In this document: positions 13,451 through 20,283 of the stretch, piece after piece
How positions within the stretch are numbered: position 1 is the stretch's first letter
Layout: each line of letters begins with the position of its first letter
Source of the DNA: a virus
Direction: 5' to 3' (one strand)
DNA length: 32,133 nt
Virus record (IMG/VR): IMGVR_UViG_3300046777_000648
Coordinates: 1-32,133 of that record
Program-made: the position numbers and the translations under genes
Notes under the pieces: generated by a model
Databases searched by the model: none
Told to the model about the DNA's origin: nothing
Seen by the model: the letters and a program-made list of their open reading frames with translations, nothing else

Positions 13451-15241
13451 TTATCCTTCGCAGGCAATACAGATGTCGTCGTCTTTGGCAAGTGCCTTGA
13501 GATCGATCTCCTTAATAATCTCGCGTTCAATCTTCTTGAAAACCTTATCAGCCTTACCAATCTTTTCAGACCGGCAGTAATACATGGTCTTAAGTCCTTG
13601 CTTAAACGCTTGGAAATGCACTGCATGAATGTATTTGACTGGAGCATCTGGACGAAAAAATACATTAAGTGATTGAGCCTGATCAATATACTCCTGTCGG
13701 TCAGCTGCGTGCTGCACAACCCAACGCTGGTCGATTTCCATGGCAGTCTTGAATACTGCCTTTTCATCATCAGAAAGCATATCTAGGTGCTGTACACTGC
13801 CGTCGTGTGCAATGATACTGCGCCAGACTTCCTCATACTGTTCCTCATTCAGCTTCTCTTTAAGAATCTGATCAAGGAACCGGTTCTTGTTTAGGTATGC
13901 ACCAGACAACGTGTCCTGACGATACGCATTGGCACGATATGGCTCAATGCTTGGGCTAGTGTTATTCATCAGAATCGAGCTAGAAGCATTCGGCGCAATA
14001 GCCTGCATATGGCTAAAGCGACGACCAGTGCCCTTGGCATCCGGTGCTTCACCACGCTGCTTGCCTAGTGCAAGATTAGCCTCATCAAGCTTCTTCTTGA
14101 TGTGCTTGAACATACGGTGGTTTGCTGAAACTGCTAGAGCGGATTCCCACGGTAGCATGTGCTTCTGGAGGTAAGCATGAAAACCGAGAGCACCCACACC
14201 AATACTGCGCTCCTGTGAAGCAGAGTATACGGCACGACTAATTGCGTCAGGAGCATTATCAATGAAATACTGTAGTACGTTGTCCAACATTTCTGCAACG
14301 TCATGTAGGAACTGAGGGTTCTTTGACCAAGCATCATAGTGCTCCAGATTCACAGAGGACAAACAGCAAACGGCAGTACGTTCCTTGTCAGTAGGAAGAA
14401 TAATCTCTGAGCAAAGATTCGACTGCTTGATCGACAAGCCAAGCTTCTTCTGGAACTCTGGCATTGCACGATTGCTGGCGTCGATGAAGTGAATGTATGG
14501 CTCACCAGTCATCATACGCAGTTCAAGAATCTTCTGCCAGACTTCCTTAGCAGAAACAACGTCACGAACTTCTCTGTTATGCGGATCCTTCAGTTCCCAC
14601 TTATCATCGTAGGTCGGATCCAACATGCACTTCTCGATGATATGCATGAAGTCATCAGTGATATTGATGCCGTGGTGCAGGTTCAAGCAACGCATATTCT
14701 GATCACCCGTAGGCTTACGCATCTCCAAGAACTGGATAATGTCTGGGTGATCGATGTTAAGATATGCAGCATACGAGCCGCGACGAGTGCGTCCCTGACG
14801 ATACGCTAGCGAAGAAGCATCGTAGGTGCGCAGGTGCGGCATAATTCCTACAGACTTGTCATCAGCGGAACGAATGCCAAGTCCAATGCCAACGCCGCCC
14901 CCGAGCATTGAAAGCCAGTTGACTTCCGAGAGACAGTCAACCAGTCCTTCAGCAGAGTCATGCAAGTAAGGGAGGAAGCAGCTGATTGGGAGTCCGCGCT
15001 TAGATCGTCCGAACGATAGGATGGGGGTTGAATACGATAGCCACATCTTGCTGGCGTAGTCATATAGTCGCTGAGCGTGTTCTGGATCACTACCGAATGC
15101 TTTAGATACATAGGCAAATCTCTCCTGTGGCGAAGTCTCGTGTTCCATCATGTAAGATTCTTTCATTCTTGTCAGACCCAGTGGATCGAACAAGGAGTCT
15201 CTCGATAGGTCTATCTGGATACCGCATACTACTTTCTTCAT
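13451..15241 (-). CDS. nrdA: Ribonucleotide reductase class I alpha subunit, short form
   Basis: A 596-residue R1 protein. Active-site residues visible: C88 (SCFL), N275/C277/E279 (SNLCSEI), C292 or C293, the radical-path pair Y554/Y555 (TMYYC), and the C-terminal shuttle CIAC (591-594). E. coli NrdA is about 760 residues. The missing part is mostly the N-terminal ATP cone, so the dATP off-switch should be absent while the specificity site remains. The ATG has AAGGA upstream. It is preceded by thyX and followed by the thioredoxin gene. Confidence 0.97.
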   Translation of the reverse strand: MKKVVCGIQIDLSRDSLFDPLGLTRMKESYMMEHETSPQERFAYVSKAFGSDPEHAQRLYDYASKMWLSYSTPILSFGRSKRGLPISCFLPYLHDSAEGLVDCLSEVNWLSMLGGGVGIGLGIRSADDKSVGIMPHLRTYDASSLAYRQGRTRRGSYAAYLNIDHPDIIQFLEMRKPTGDQNMRCLNLHHGINITDDFMHIIEKCMLDPTYDDKWELKDPHNREVRDVVSAKEVWQKILELRMMTGEPYIHFIDASNRAMPEFQKKLGLSIKQSNLCSEIILPTDKERTAVCCLSSVNLEHYDAWSKNPQFLHDVAEMLDNVLQYFIDNAPDAISRAVYSASQERSIGVGALGFHAYLQKHMLPWESALAVSANHRMFKHIKKKLDEANLALGKQRGEAPDAKGTGRRFSHMQAIAPNASSSILMNNTSPSIEPYRANAYRQDTLSGAYLNKNRFLDQILKEKLNEEQYEEVWRSIIAHDGSVQHLDMLSDDEKAVFKTAMEIDQRWVVQHAADRQEYIDQAQSLNVFFRPDAPVKYIHAVHFQAFKQGLKTMYYCRSEKIGKADKVFKKIEREIIKEIDLKALAKDDDICIACEG

Positions 15242-15253
15242 TATTCTTTATCC

Positions 15254-16057
15254 TTAACGAGCTTTTGTTGGACACTGAGGATGCTGGCAAACATAACCTA
15301 GAGGTTCACAATTTTTACCGATTCCGCAAATAACGCAACCGATATTTTCAACCTTAGCGAAATCTTTAGCAGGATAGAGCGTTGGAATACCATCGTCTAC
15401 CAGTTCTCTCATCATAGGGAAGATCTCTGCAATCACATCTGCACATGCAACAGCAACCTCTCTATGTTCCTTCTGAGTACCATTGGCACTCCGGAGTTGT
15501 ATATAGTGAACCCAAGAACGAAGCGTTCCACTCATATACATGCGCGACTGAGTCAGTCCCTCTGGTAGAACTGCTCGAGCCTGTTCTTTAGCAATCCCAT
15601 GCTTGATTGCCCACGCATAAGTTTCCTTGGCTTGAGCGATCAGTTCTTCCTGATGGATGTTCCAGATTTCCATCAGCTCAGAGTCATAAGTCTCAATACT
15701 GTTCTGTCGGTTCTTTAGGTCTTGGAGACGAGCCTCACGAACCTCAAAGTTCAGTTCCTTAGTGGGGTCAGCATAACGCTGCGAGAACTCCTGAAAGGAG
15801 AACGAACGGTGGCGTAGAATCTGGCGGGCGATATCGCGAGTGGTTTCAATCTCGAGCGTGATACTTACCATCTCAAGAGGCGACCAATGCTTGTTGTTGA
15901 TCAGATACTTGATCAGCTGTCGCGTGTTCTTGTTTTGCTGGTTGCCCGGATTGGAAACTCTAGCGCAATATGCGATTAGATCCTCAAGAGTCTGCATACC
16001 GGTTTCAACTGCAAACTCTACAGAAGGCTTACTATAACTGACAAGCTTAACACGCAT
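15254..16057 (-). CDS. thyX: Flavin-dependent thymidylate synthase with Cys-rich tail
   Basis: A 267-residue ThyX. The hallmark RHRSFS (82-87) and the surrounding FQEFSQRY are present, with conserved LPEGLTQSRMYMSGTLRS in the second half. It makes dTMP from dUMP using methylene-tetrahydrofolate, FAD and NADPH, and matches the reductase genes next to it. The last 30 residues add five Cys (C241, C244, C250, C257, C262) plus H259, an extension not normal for ThyX and suggestive of zinc binding. ATG 16057 is chosen because it overlaps the primase stop (TAATG) and has GGAG 9 nt upstream. Confidence 0.96.
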   Translation of the reverse strand: MRVKLVSYSKPSVEFAVETGMQTLEDLIAYCARVSNPGNQQNKNTRQLIKYLINNKHWSPLEMVSITLEIETTRDIARQILRHRSFSFQEFSQRYADPTKELNFEVREARLQDLKNRQNSIETYDSELMEIWNIHQEELIAQAKETYAWAIKHGIAKEQARAVLPEGLTQSRMYMSGTLRSWVHYIQLRSANGTQKEHREVAVACADVIAEIFPMMRELVDDGIPTLYPAKDFAKVENIGCVICGIGKNCEPLGYVCQHPQCPTKAR

Positions 16058-17088
16058 TAGCATTTTCTCCATGTCGTAAATTTCAATTTCGCAGCAAGAC
16101 CTTGGAAGGTATTACTATCTATGATCTGCTTTATAGCGTCAGCGTCCATTCCCGCCACAACCATATCGTTAACGTCTTTGTAAGGAATGTTGGCTGGGAA
16201 CATACAAACCTTTTGGTTGCTGTTGATGGACTTTTCGATCTGCCGGCAGATCTCTTTGTTTCTTGGTTCGTTATCGTAGACCAGAACTACTTCGGAGTCT
16301 GGAAGTACTGCTGATACACCGCCCAAATTACTATCGCCACTGGCAACACTATTAGGAATAAAGAGCGAATCAAACTGACCTTCGAAGACGTAAATCCGAC
16401 TCTGGCGCGACACTCTGTGCAGTCCGAATACTTTCTTTTCATCTGTTATCTTTACCGTGATATATCTGAGTTTGTTATTGCCCAGTGCGCGTCCTGCGAC
16501 GTTAGTAATTTCACCTTGCTCATTGGTATATAACAACACAATGCGGTCGTCATTAGGCAGATCATCTTTGCCATGATCAGGGAAGTCTCTGTCTAAGAAC
16601 CCAGCAAAGTCATCAGCATAGTACAGTTCACTCCAATACTTCTCTGGAATGCACCGGTCAATTATATATTGCTTGGCGTAGTGATCTTCCGGGAGATCAG
16701 CTATGCTTTCAATGCTGAGCTCTTTCTTTTCAGGCACCATAGAAAGCTTACTGAAAGCATTACCGCGCAGGTCTTCAAACTTCGGCTTCTTGTAATTAGA
16801 ATGAGCGTTGTCGCCCGCAGCATAGCGTTCAAGAGTGTACTGCTTGAACACGGTCGGGTCGATATTTTTCAAGAAGTTCCCGAACGTAGTGCTAGCCTGA
16901 CAGTTGTGGCAACGGAAATAATAATCGTTACCCTTCCTGTAAACGTAGCCTCGTGCCTTGACTTTATTCTTCTTAGAATCAAGGCAGTACGGGCACCTAA
17001 AATTGAAAAGATCAGTATTCTTCTGGGTGAAGCGATCCAGTCTATGGGAAACCGCACCCAGATATTTTCTGTCTATGTAAACACTCAT
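16057..17088 (-). CDS. DNA primase, T4 gp61-like
   Basis: A 343-residue primase. The N-terminal zinc-binding part has C32/C35 (CPYC) and C60/C63 (CHNC). The TOPRIM part has FEGQFDS (E236/D240) and VLVYDNEP (D272), the metal-binding acidic sites. It would make RNA primers for lagging-strand synthesis and work with the gp41-like helicase near the right edge. ATG 17088 gives the usual N-terminus; a TTG at 17103 is possible but weaker. A TAAATA box lies about 60 nt upstream. It is fused by TAATG overlap to thyX, so primase and nucleotide synthesis share a message. Confidence 0.93.
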   Translation of the reverse strand: MSVYIDRKYLGAVSHRLDRFTQKNTDLFNFRCPYCLDSKKNKVKARGYVYRKGNDYYFRCHNCQASTTFGNFLKNIDPTVFKQYTLERYAAGDNAHSNYKKPKFEDLRGNAFSKLSMVPEKKELSIESIADLPEDHYAKQYIIDRCIPEKYWSELYYADDFAGFLDRDFPDHGKDDLPNDDRIVLLYTNEQGEITNVAGRALGNNKLRYITVKITDEKKVFGLHRVSRQSRIYVFEGQFDSLFIPNSVASGDSNLGGVSAVLPDSEVVLVYDNEPRNKEICRQIEKSINSNQKVCMFPANIPYKDVNDMVVAGMDADAIKQIIDSNTFQGLAAKLKFTTWRKC

Positions 17089-17145
17089 ACAGCACCATGA
17101 CAAAGATACTCCCTTATCTTATATCATAGCGCCTATAAAAGCAAA

Positions 17146-17499
17146 CTATTTACTAAAGTGCGAAACCAGCCATCCAACTACAATTGAGCCGCCAACCACG
17201 ATCCACCGCCACTTGTTGAGTTCGTCAATCTTCTTGTTTTCGATCTCATGCTGGCGTTTCATGTCCTCTCTCATCTTTTCTATTTCAGACATGATCTTAT
17301 CTTCGATGTCCTCTATCTTTTTGTAGACATCTTTAAGATCGTCATTTGTATCATTCCTTCGATCTTCGATCATCTTTTCCAGTTTTTCCAGTGTGCTGTC
17401 AAACTTCTCATAGATGACAGTAAAGAAGCTGGTCTTTTCCTTAATCGCAGCGACTTCCGTTTCCAGACGCGATAGACGAAACTCGATGTTATTTTCCAT
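17146..17499 (-). CDS. Coiled-coil protein with C-terminal membrane anchor
   Basis: A 117-residue protein. Residues about 5-90 form a long charged coiled coil rich in Lys/Glu, and the last 20 hold a membrane span (RWIVVGGSIVVGWLVSHF). It follows the spanin genes and overlaps the i-spanin stop by 11 nt. Topology (tail-anchored, cytoplasmic coil) suggests an inner-membrane scaffold or lysis-timing factor such as an antiholin; this is inference from context. ATG 17499 is chosen over an in-frame TTG at 17511, because the TTG lacks a ribosome site. No family is recognised. Confidence 0.75.
   Translation of the reverse strand: MENNIEFRLSRLETEVAAIKEKTSFFTVIYEKFDSTLEKLEKMIEDRRNDTNDDLKDVYKKIEDIEDKIMSEIEKMREDMKRQHEIENKKIDELNKWRWIVVGGSIVVGWLVSHFSK
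17147..17152 (-). promoter_or_regulatory. Putative late promoter box (TAAATA)
   Basis: The minus strand reads AGTAAATAGTTTG, overlapping the TAG stop of the coiled-coil gene. The primase ATG is about 60 nt downstream. It is the weakest-placed member of the seven-box set, because primase is normally an early or middle gene. Confidence 0.35.
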
Positions 17500-18034
17500 T
17501 TTTGTGTTCAACCTTTATTGGATTCGCGTTAGCCTTGTCTATCGCTTCTTTTACTTTCTTGAAATAGTCTTGCAGAGCTACTAGTTGTTCTGCGTTTTGT
17601 TTACAGGTGCCGTAGTTGTCGACGACGACGGCGAGGGCTTGATTGTCTTTAACGTCCGAGGCTGTTGCATCAGAAGTTCTGGCGGGGTCGGGAGTTCCAC
17701 TCTGGGAACCAGCAGCGTGGTCGTGGAGGTACACCCAGCCATTAGACAGATTGTACTGAGAAGGAACATCTTCTTTAGCTTTGTCGACGTAGACATAGTG
17801 TTTTTCCTTAATGGTTTGAACTTTATCAACGTACTCAACTACAATCTTTTCTTTGATGTTATTCTTTTCATTCTCCAAGGCAATCTGTAGGTCCTTCATC
17901 TGGCTAGCATGAAGGATCTGCCTCTGCTCATACTGTTGGATCTTGGCTTGCGCCTTATTAGATCCCTTCATATAGCCAGCGCCAAAGGCAGCTAACAACA
18001 CTACAGCAACTGCAATGATTTTATATTGAAGCAT
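17489..18034 (-). CDS. i-spanin (Rz-like) inner-membrane lysis protein
   Basis: A 181-residue protein. An N-terminal signal-anchor (IIAVAVVLLAAFGAGY, about 6-21) is followed by a periplasmic coiled coil (about 28-90) and a segment YNLSNGWVYLHDHAAGS that recalls the conserved region of Rz-type i-spanins. It should pair with the nested o-spanin to fuse inner and outer membranes in the last step of lysis. A TAAATAG box lies 30 nt upstream. The ribosome site (AAGAAG) is weak. The o-spanin gene is wholly inside this gene in another frame. Confidence 0.85.
   Translation of the reverse strand: MLQYKIIAVAVVLLAAFGAGYMKGSNKAQAKIQQYEQRQILHASQMKDLQIALENEKNNIKEKIVVEYVDKVQTIKEKHYVYVDKAKEDVPSQYNLSNGWVYLHDHAAGSQSGTPDPARTSDATASDVKDNQALAVVVDNYGTCKQNAEQLVALQDYFKKVKEAIDKANANPIKVEHKNGK
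17581..17796 (-). CDS. o-spanin (Rz1-like) outer-membrane lipoprotein, nested
   Basis: A 71-residue lipoprotein encoded wholly within the i-spanin gene in another frame. The signal peptide MSTSTKLKKMFLLSTI ends in the lipobox LMAGC (C22), and the mature 50 residues are rich in Pro, Thr and Ser (LLVPRVELPTPPELL), as in Rz1 proteins. ATG 17796 has AAGGA 8 nt upstream; the longer in-frame start at 17838 has none. Nesting of Rz1 in Rz is known from lambda-type systems, which supports both calls. Confidence 0.88.
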   Translation of the reverse strand: MSTSTKLKKMFLLSTICLMAGCTSTTTLLVPRVELPTPPELLMQQPRTLKTIKPSPSSSTTTAPVNKTQNN

Positions 18035-18064
18035 GTTATTCTTCTTGGAGTTGAGTGTACTTAC

Positions 18065-18070
18065 TATTTA
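18065..18070 (-). promoter_or_regulatory. Putative late promoter box (TAAATA)
   Basis: The minus strand reads AACTAAATAGTAAG, overlapping the TAA stop of the membrane coiled-coil gene. It lies about 31 nt upstream of the i-spanin ATG, the right spacing for a late lysis gene. Confidence 0.55.
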
Positions 18071-18568
18071 GTTTGCAAGGGGGTTCTCCCATGCCTTCTG
18101 GATCTTGTCGTCTACCTTCTTTTCTAGTTCTTTAACCAACTTGGCGGTTTCTTTCTCTAATTCACGCAATCTGGCGTTCATCTCGCGGTCAAAGTTGTTA
18201 ACTTGACTTCTAACTTCGCGATCTAGTTCACGAGTTCTGTGATCAATTGAATCAATCGCCTTGGTATTCTCGATGATATCGCCGTTCAGATCTGTACGGA
18301 TATCCTTGATGTATCCGTTAGACTCAACCACGCTATTCTGAGCAGCAGCTAGCTTTTCGTCTAGCGTAGCCAGCTTCTTGTCGAACTCGCTCAGGTCTGG
18401 CGCGACGTAGGTTTGGATCTTTTCTTTCATGTCCATGTAGTCTTTGTAGAACTCAAATCCACCCCAGAGTCCGCCACCCAAGGCTGATAGTACAGGGATA
18501 ATGATCATTAGCTTACCGCCGCTGATCTTAATACCGCCAACTTCTACTTCTGTCTTTTCTTCGCTCAT
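18068..18568 (-). CDS. Membrane-anchored coiled-coil protein, 166 aa
   Basis: The N-terminus is acidic, then a membrane span with glycine pattern follows (LMIIIPVLSALGGGLWGGF, about 20-38), then a long coiled coil (about 60-160) ending at the stop. I recall similar proteins (GGKLMIIIPVLSALGGGLWG type) in T4-like marine phages, without a known role. Position just before the spanins suggests an envelope job. ATG 18568 is chosen over 18571 because AAGGA is then 6 nt away and the start overlaps the upstream TGA (TGATG). Confidence 0.8.
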   Translation of the reverse strand: MSEEKTEVEVGGIKISGGKLMIIIPVLSALGGGLWGGFEFYKDYMDMKEKIQTYVAPDLSEFDKKLATLDEKLAAAQNSVVESNGYIKDIRTDLNGDIIENTKAIDSIDHRTRELDREVRSQVNNFDREMNARLRELEKETAKLVKELEKKVDDKIQKAWENPLAN

Positions 18569-19245
18569 CATCTTTCCTTGATAAGTTTATCCAGTCTGTT
18601 TTTGGAATCAACGTTCATCCAGTAGAACATTCTTTTGTTATCATCGATACGAGCATTCTTATAGATCTCTACAGGCTTGTACCAGTTACGCGAATCTGGT
18701 AGTCTTGCGCTAGCGTATGAGCTCAAGTCTGTAGCGTTCATAGCATCTATTGTTTGAGTTTGTCCCTCAGCAGCTGGGTTAGATGCTGATCTGTTGACAG
18801 TTCTTACTGAGGGAACGTTGAGCACACCGGTATTAAATTGCACACTGCTATTGACTGTCTGATCAGGCAGTGCAGCTACCACTGGCGTTAGCTCTGGTGG
18901 TCTAGGTTGTTGAGTCGGCAGTTCCACCTGCATCGGTGCAGAACTTTGTTGAACGAGCTCTCTCGGTTGTTGTTTGAATATTTCAATAGGTGGTTCGGGT
19001 TCTACAGGAACAGGCTCTGGCTCAACCACTGGTGGAGGTTCAACAACCGGAGGTTCTTCCGAAGGAGGAACTGGTGGTTCTTCTATTGGTGGTGGAGCAG
19101 GTGGCTCTGGTTCTTGCTGAACTGGAGTTTGTGGTTGGCAGTTTGGATTCTTGTTGCCAGCATTGCCTTGCTCGCAGGGGTTAGCTCCCGCTGCGAGCGC
19201 AGGTAAAGAAATCAAATATAGCAACAGAACCCACAGAAGGTTCAT
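18568..19245 (-). CDS. Exported proline/glutamate-rich protein
   Basis: A signal peptide (LLWVLLLYLISLPALAAG) is followed by two Cys and then a long Pro-Glu repeat region (about 45-95; PPVPPSEEPP, PVVEPPPVVEPEP) like the periplasm-spanning rod of TonB. The C-terminal 80 residues are normal globular sequence ending in a basic, aromatic segment. The rod length would cross much of the periplasm. It is coupled to the gene above by an ATGA overlap. The role is unknown; a periplasmic tether acting with the neighbouring exported protein is plausible. The repeat DNA on the plus strand also makes spurious open frames. Confidence 0.85.
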   Translation of the reverse strand: MNLLWVLLLYLISLPALAAGANPCEQGNAGNKNPNCQPQTPVQQEPEPPAPPPIEEPPVPPSEEPPVVEPPPVVEPEPVPVEPEPPIEIFKQQPRELVQQSSAPMQVELPTQQPRPPELTPVVAALPDQTVNSSVQFNTGVLNVPSVRTVNRSASNPAAEGQTQTIDAMNATDLSSYASARLPDSRNWYKPVEIYKNARIDDNKRMFYWMNVDSKNRLDKLIKER

Positions 19246-19766
19246 TTCTTTTCTTTAGGCTTCTTGTCTGGGTTAGTTTCCCAAGACAGCTGTGCATCTT
19301 TACCAATAGTACCCATGTATGGGCATGGCGTACCAGCCATTTCCATTGCTCTGAATACTCTGTTGTCTTGGCAAAGCAAAGAAACAGCAGCAACCTTCAT
19401 ACCCATATCGTACATGGTCTTGGCGAGCTTCATGTTCTCGCAGTTCATGTCGCGAATAGGCTTGCCACCTGAGATGCCGAGGATCTGAGTTTGCACTGCG
19501 GCTGAGACTCCAGTCATGCAGATATCCTGACTGTAGCTCATGATTGTTGGAGCGATGGCGCTCGGAGGAGGGGATGTGATCGTTTGGTCAACGGACTGGC
19601 GACTATCGCTTACGCTGACGTTCTTGTTCTCTGTGGTGCTTACAGAGGTGCTGTTGGTAGTTACGGTATCGTTGTTAGTATTGACTGAGGTGCTTTCGAC
19701 AATCGTTTGAGAAAACGATGCCGTTGCGACTGCTGATAGCAGTACAGCTAGAATAATCCGTTTCAT
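19242..19766 (-). CDS. Exported Thr/Ser-rich phage protein
   Basis: The signal peptide MKRIILAVLLSAVATASFS precedes a Ser/Thr/Asn-rich repeat stretch (about 22-62), a Pro triplet and a C-terminal domain with four Cys (ICMTG, MNCEN, LLCQD, TPCPY). The C-terminal sequence SYSQDICMTGVSAAVQTQIL and KTMYDMGMKVAAVSLLCQD looks like a conserved phage family seen in other T4-like genomes, function unknown. A GAGG box precedes the ATG, and a TAAATAA box lies about 95 nt upstream across a gene-poor gap. It is exported, so it probably acts in the periplasm or on the cell surface. Confidence 0.85.
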   Translation of the reverse strand: MKRIILAVLLSAVATASFSQTIVESTSVNTNNDTVTTNSTSVSTTENKNVSVSDSRQSVDQTITSPPPSAIAPTIMSYSQDICMTGVSAAVQTQILGISGGKPIRDMNCENMKLAKTMYDMGMKVAAVSLLCQDNRVFRAMEMAGTPCPYMGTIGKDAQLSWETNPDKKPKEKK

Positions 19767-19858
19767 TGTCTTCCTCTGACTTAGAATGCCTGCATGAAGT
19801 AGACATCAGAAAATCAATCAACAATGAAGCGATAATATTACTTACATAGTAGCCTTTT

Positions 19859-19864
19859 TATTTA
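19859..19864 (-). promoter_or_regulatory. Putative late promoter box (TAAATA)
   Basis: The minus strand reads GAACTAAATAAAAAGG immediately after the nuclease stop codon (19867-19869). The next ATG is 93 nt downstream. The 100-bp gap 19767-19866 holds no other gene that I can see. Confidence 0.45.
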
Positions 19865-19866
19865 GT

Positions 19867-20283
19867 TCAGGGGCACCAGCTCTGCTTTGCCTCGCCGAAG
19901 TATTCACGCGCCAAACCTTGTTTAATTAGTTCGTTTCGGAGGCTTTTCCCGTCTACGACAATATCGCCCAAGATTCTACCGCCAAACTTATCCCAGTCCT
20001 TTACGACAACGCTGGTAAGCTTGCCTGTGCTTACGAACTTATTAGTAAACTGGGTAGCAGCAGTACCCTTCTTGGCTTCAGACTCGCACTTGGCACGTCC
20101 ACCTTTTTCTGGAGTGTCGACGCCATACACACGAATCTTGATCGTATTACCGAGTTCTTTAGGAAGCCAAGCAGCTTCTACTTCGACTGTGTCGCCGTCT
20201 ACTGCACGAACAACCTTCCAGTCGTATGCATTAGCCGACGCGGACACTAGTAGAAGTACACTTGCGATAATTCTTTTCATCAT
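19867..20283 (-). CDS. Exported thermonuclease (staphylococcal nuclease family)
   Basis: A 138-residue protein. A signal peptide (MMKRIIASVLLLVSASANA) precedes a staphylococcal nuclease domain: DGDTVEV (D29/D31), KIRVYGVDTPE (R51, D56, E59) and KFGGRILG (R103), matching the R35/E43/R87 catalytic set. It would cut DNA or RNA outside the cytoplasm. Its position directly after the endolysin suggests use at or after lysis, perhaps to thin released DNA or clear the envelope. The start shares bases with the endolysin stop (TGATG at 20283); the next ATG (20280) has better spacing from GAGG. Confidence 0.93.
   Translation of the reverse strand: MMKRIIASVLLLVSASANAYDWKVVRAVDGDTVEVEAAWLPKELGNTIKIRVYGVDTPEKGGRAKCESEAKKGTAATQFTNKFVSTGKLTSVVVKDWDKFGGRILGDIVVDGKSLRNELIKQGLAREYFGEAKQSWCP

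Noticed and set aside
13438-13770. Minus-strand 110-codon frame
   Set aside because: It lies inside nrdA in another frame, without a ribosome site, and nrdA covers it with conserved motifs.
17104-17145. Late-type box in the gap before primase (minus strand GATATAAGATA)
   Set aside because: It matches TATAAATA at too few positions and differs from the TAAATAG set; kept only the box at 17147.
18907-19206. Plus-strand frames rich in Trp, Arg and Val
   Set aside because: They are complements of the Pro-Glu repeat of the exported protein; composition is a by-product of that repeat.
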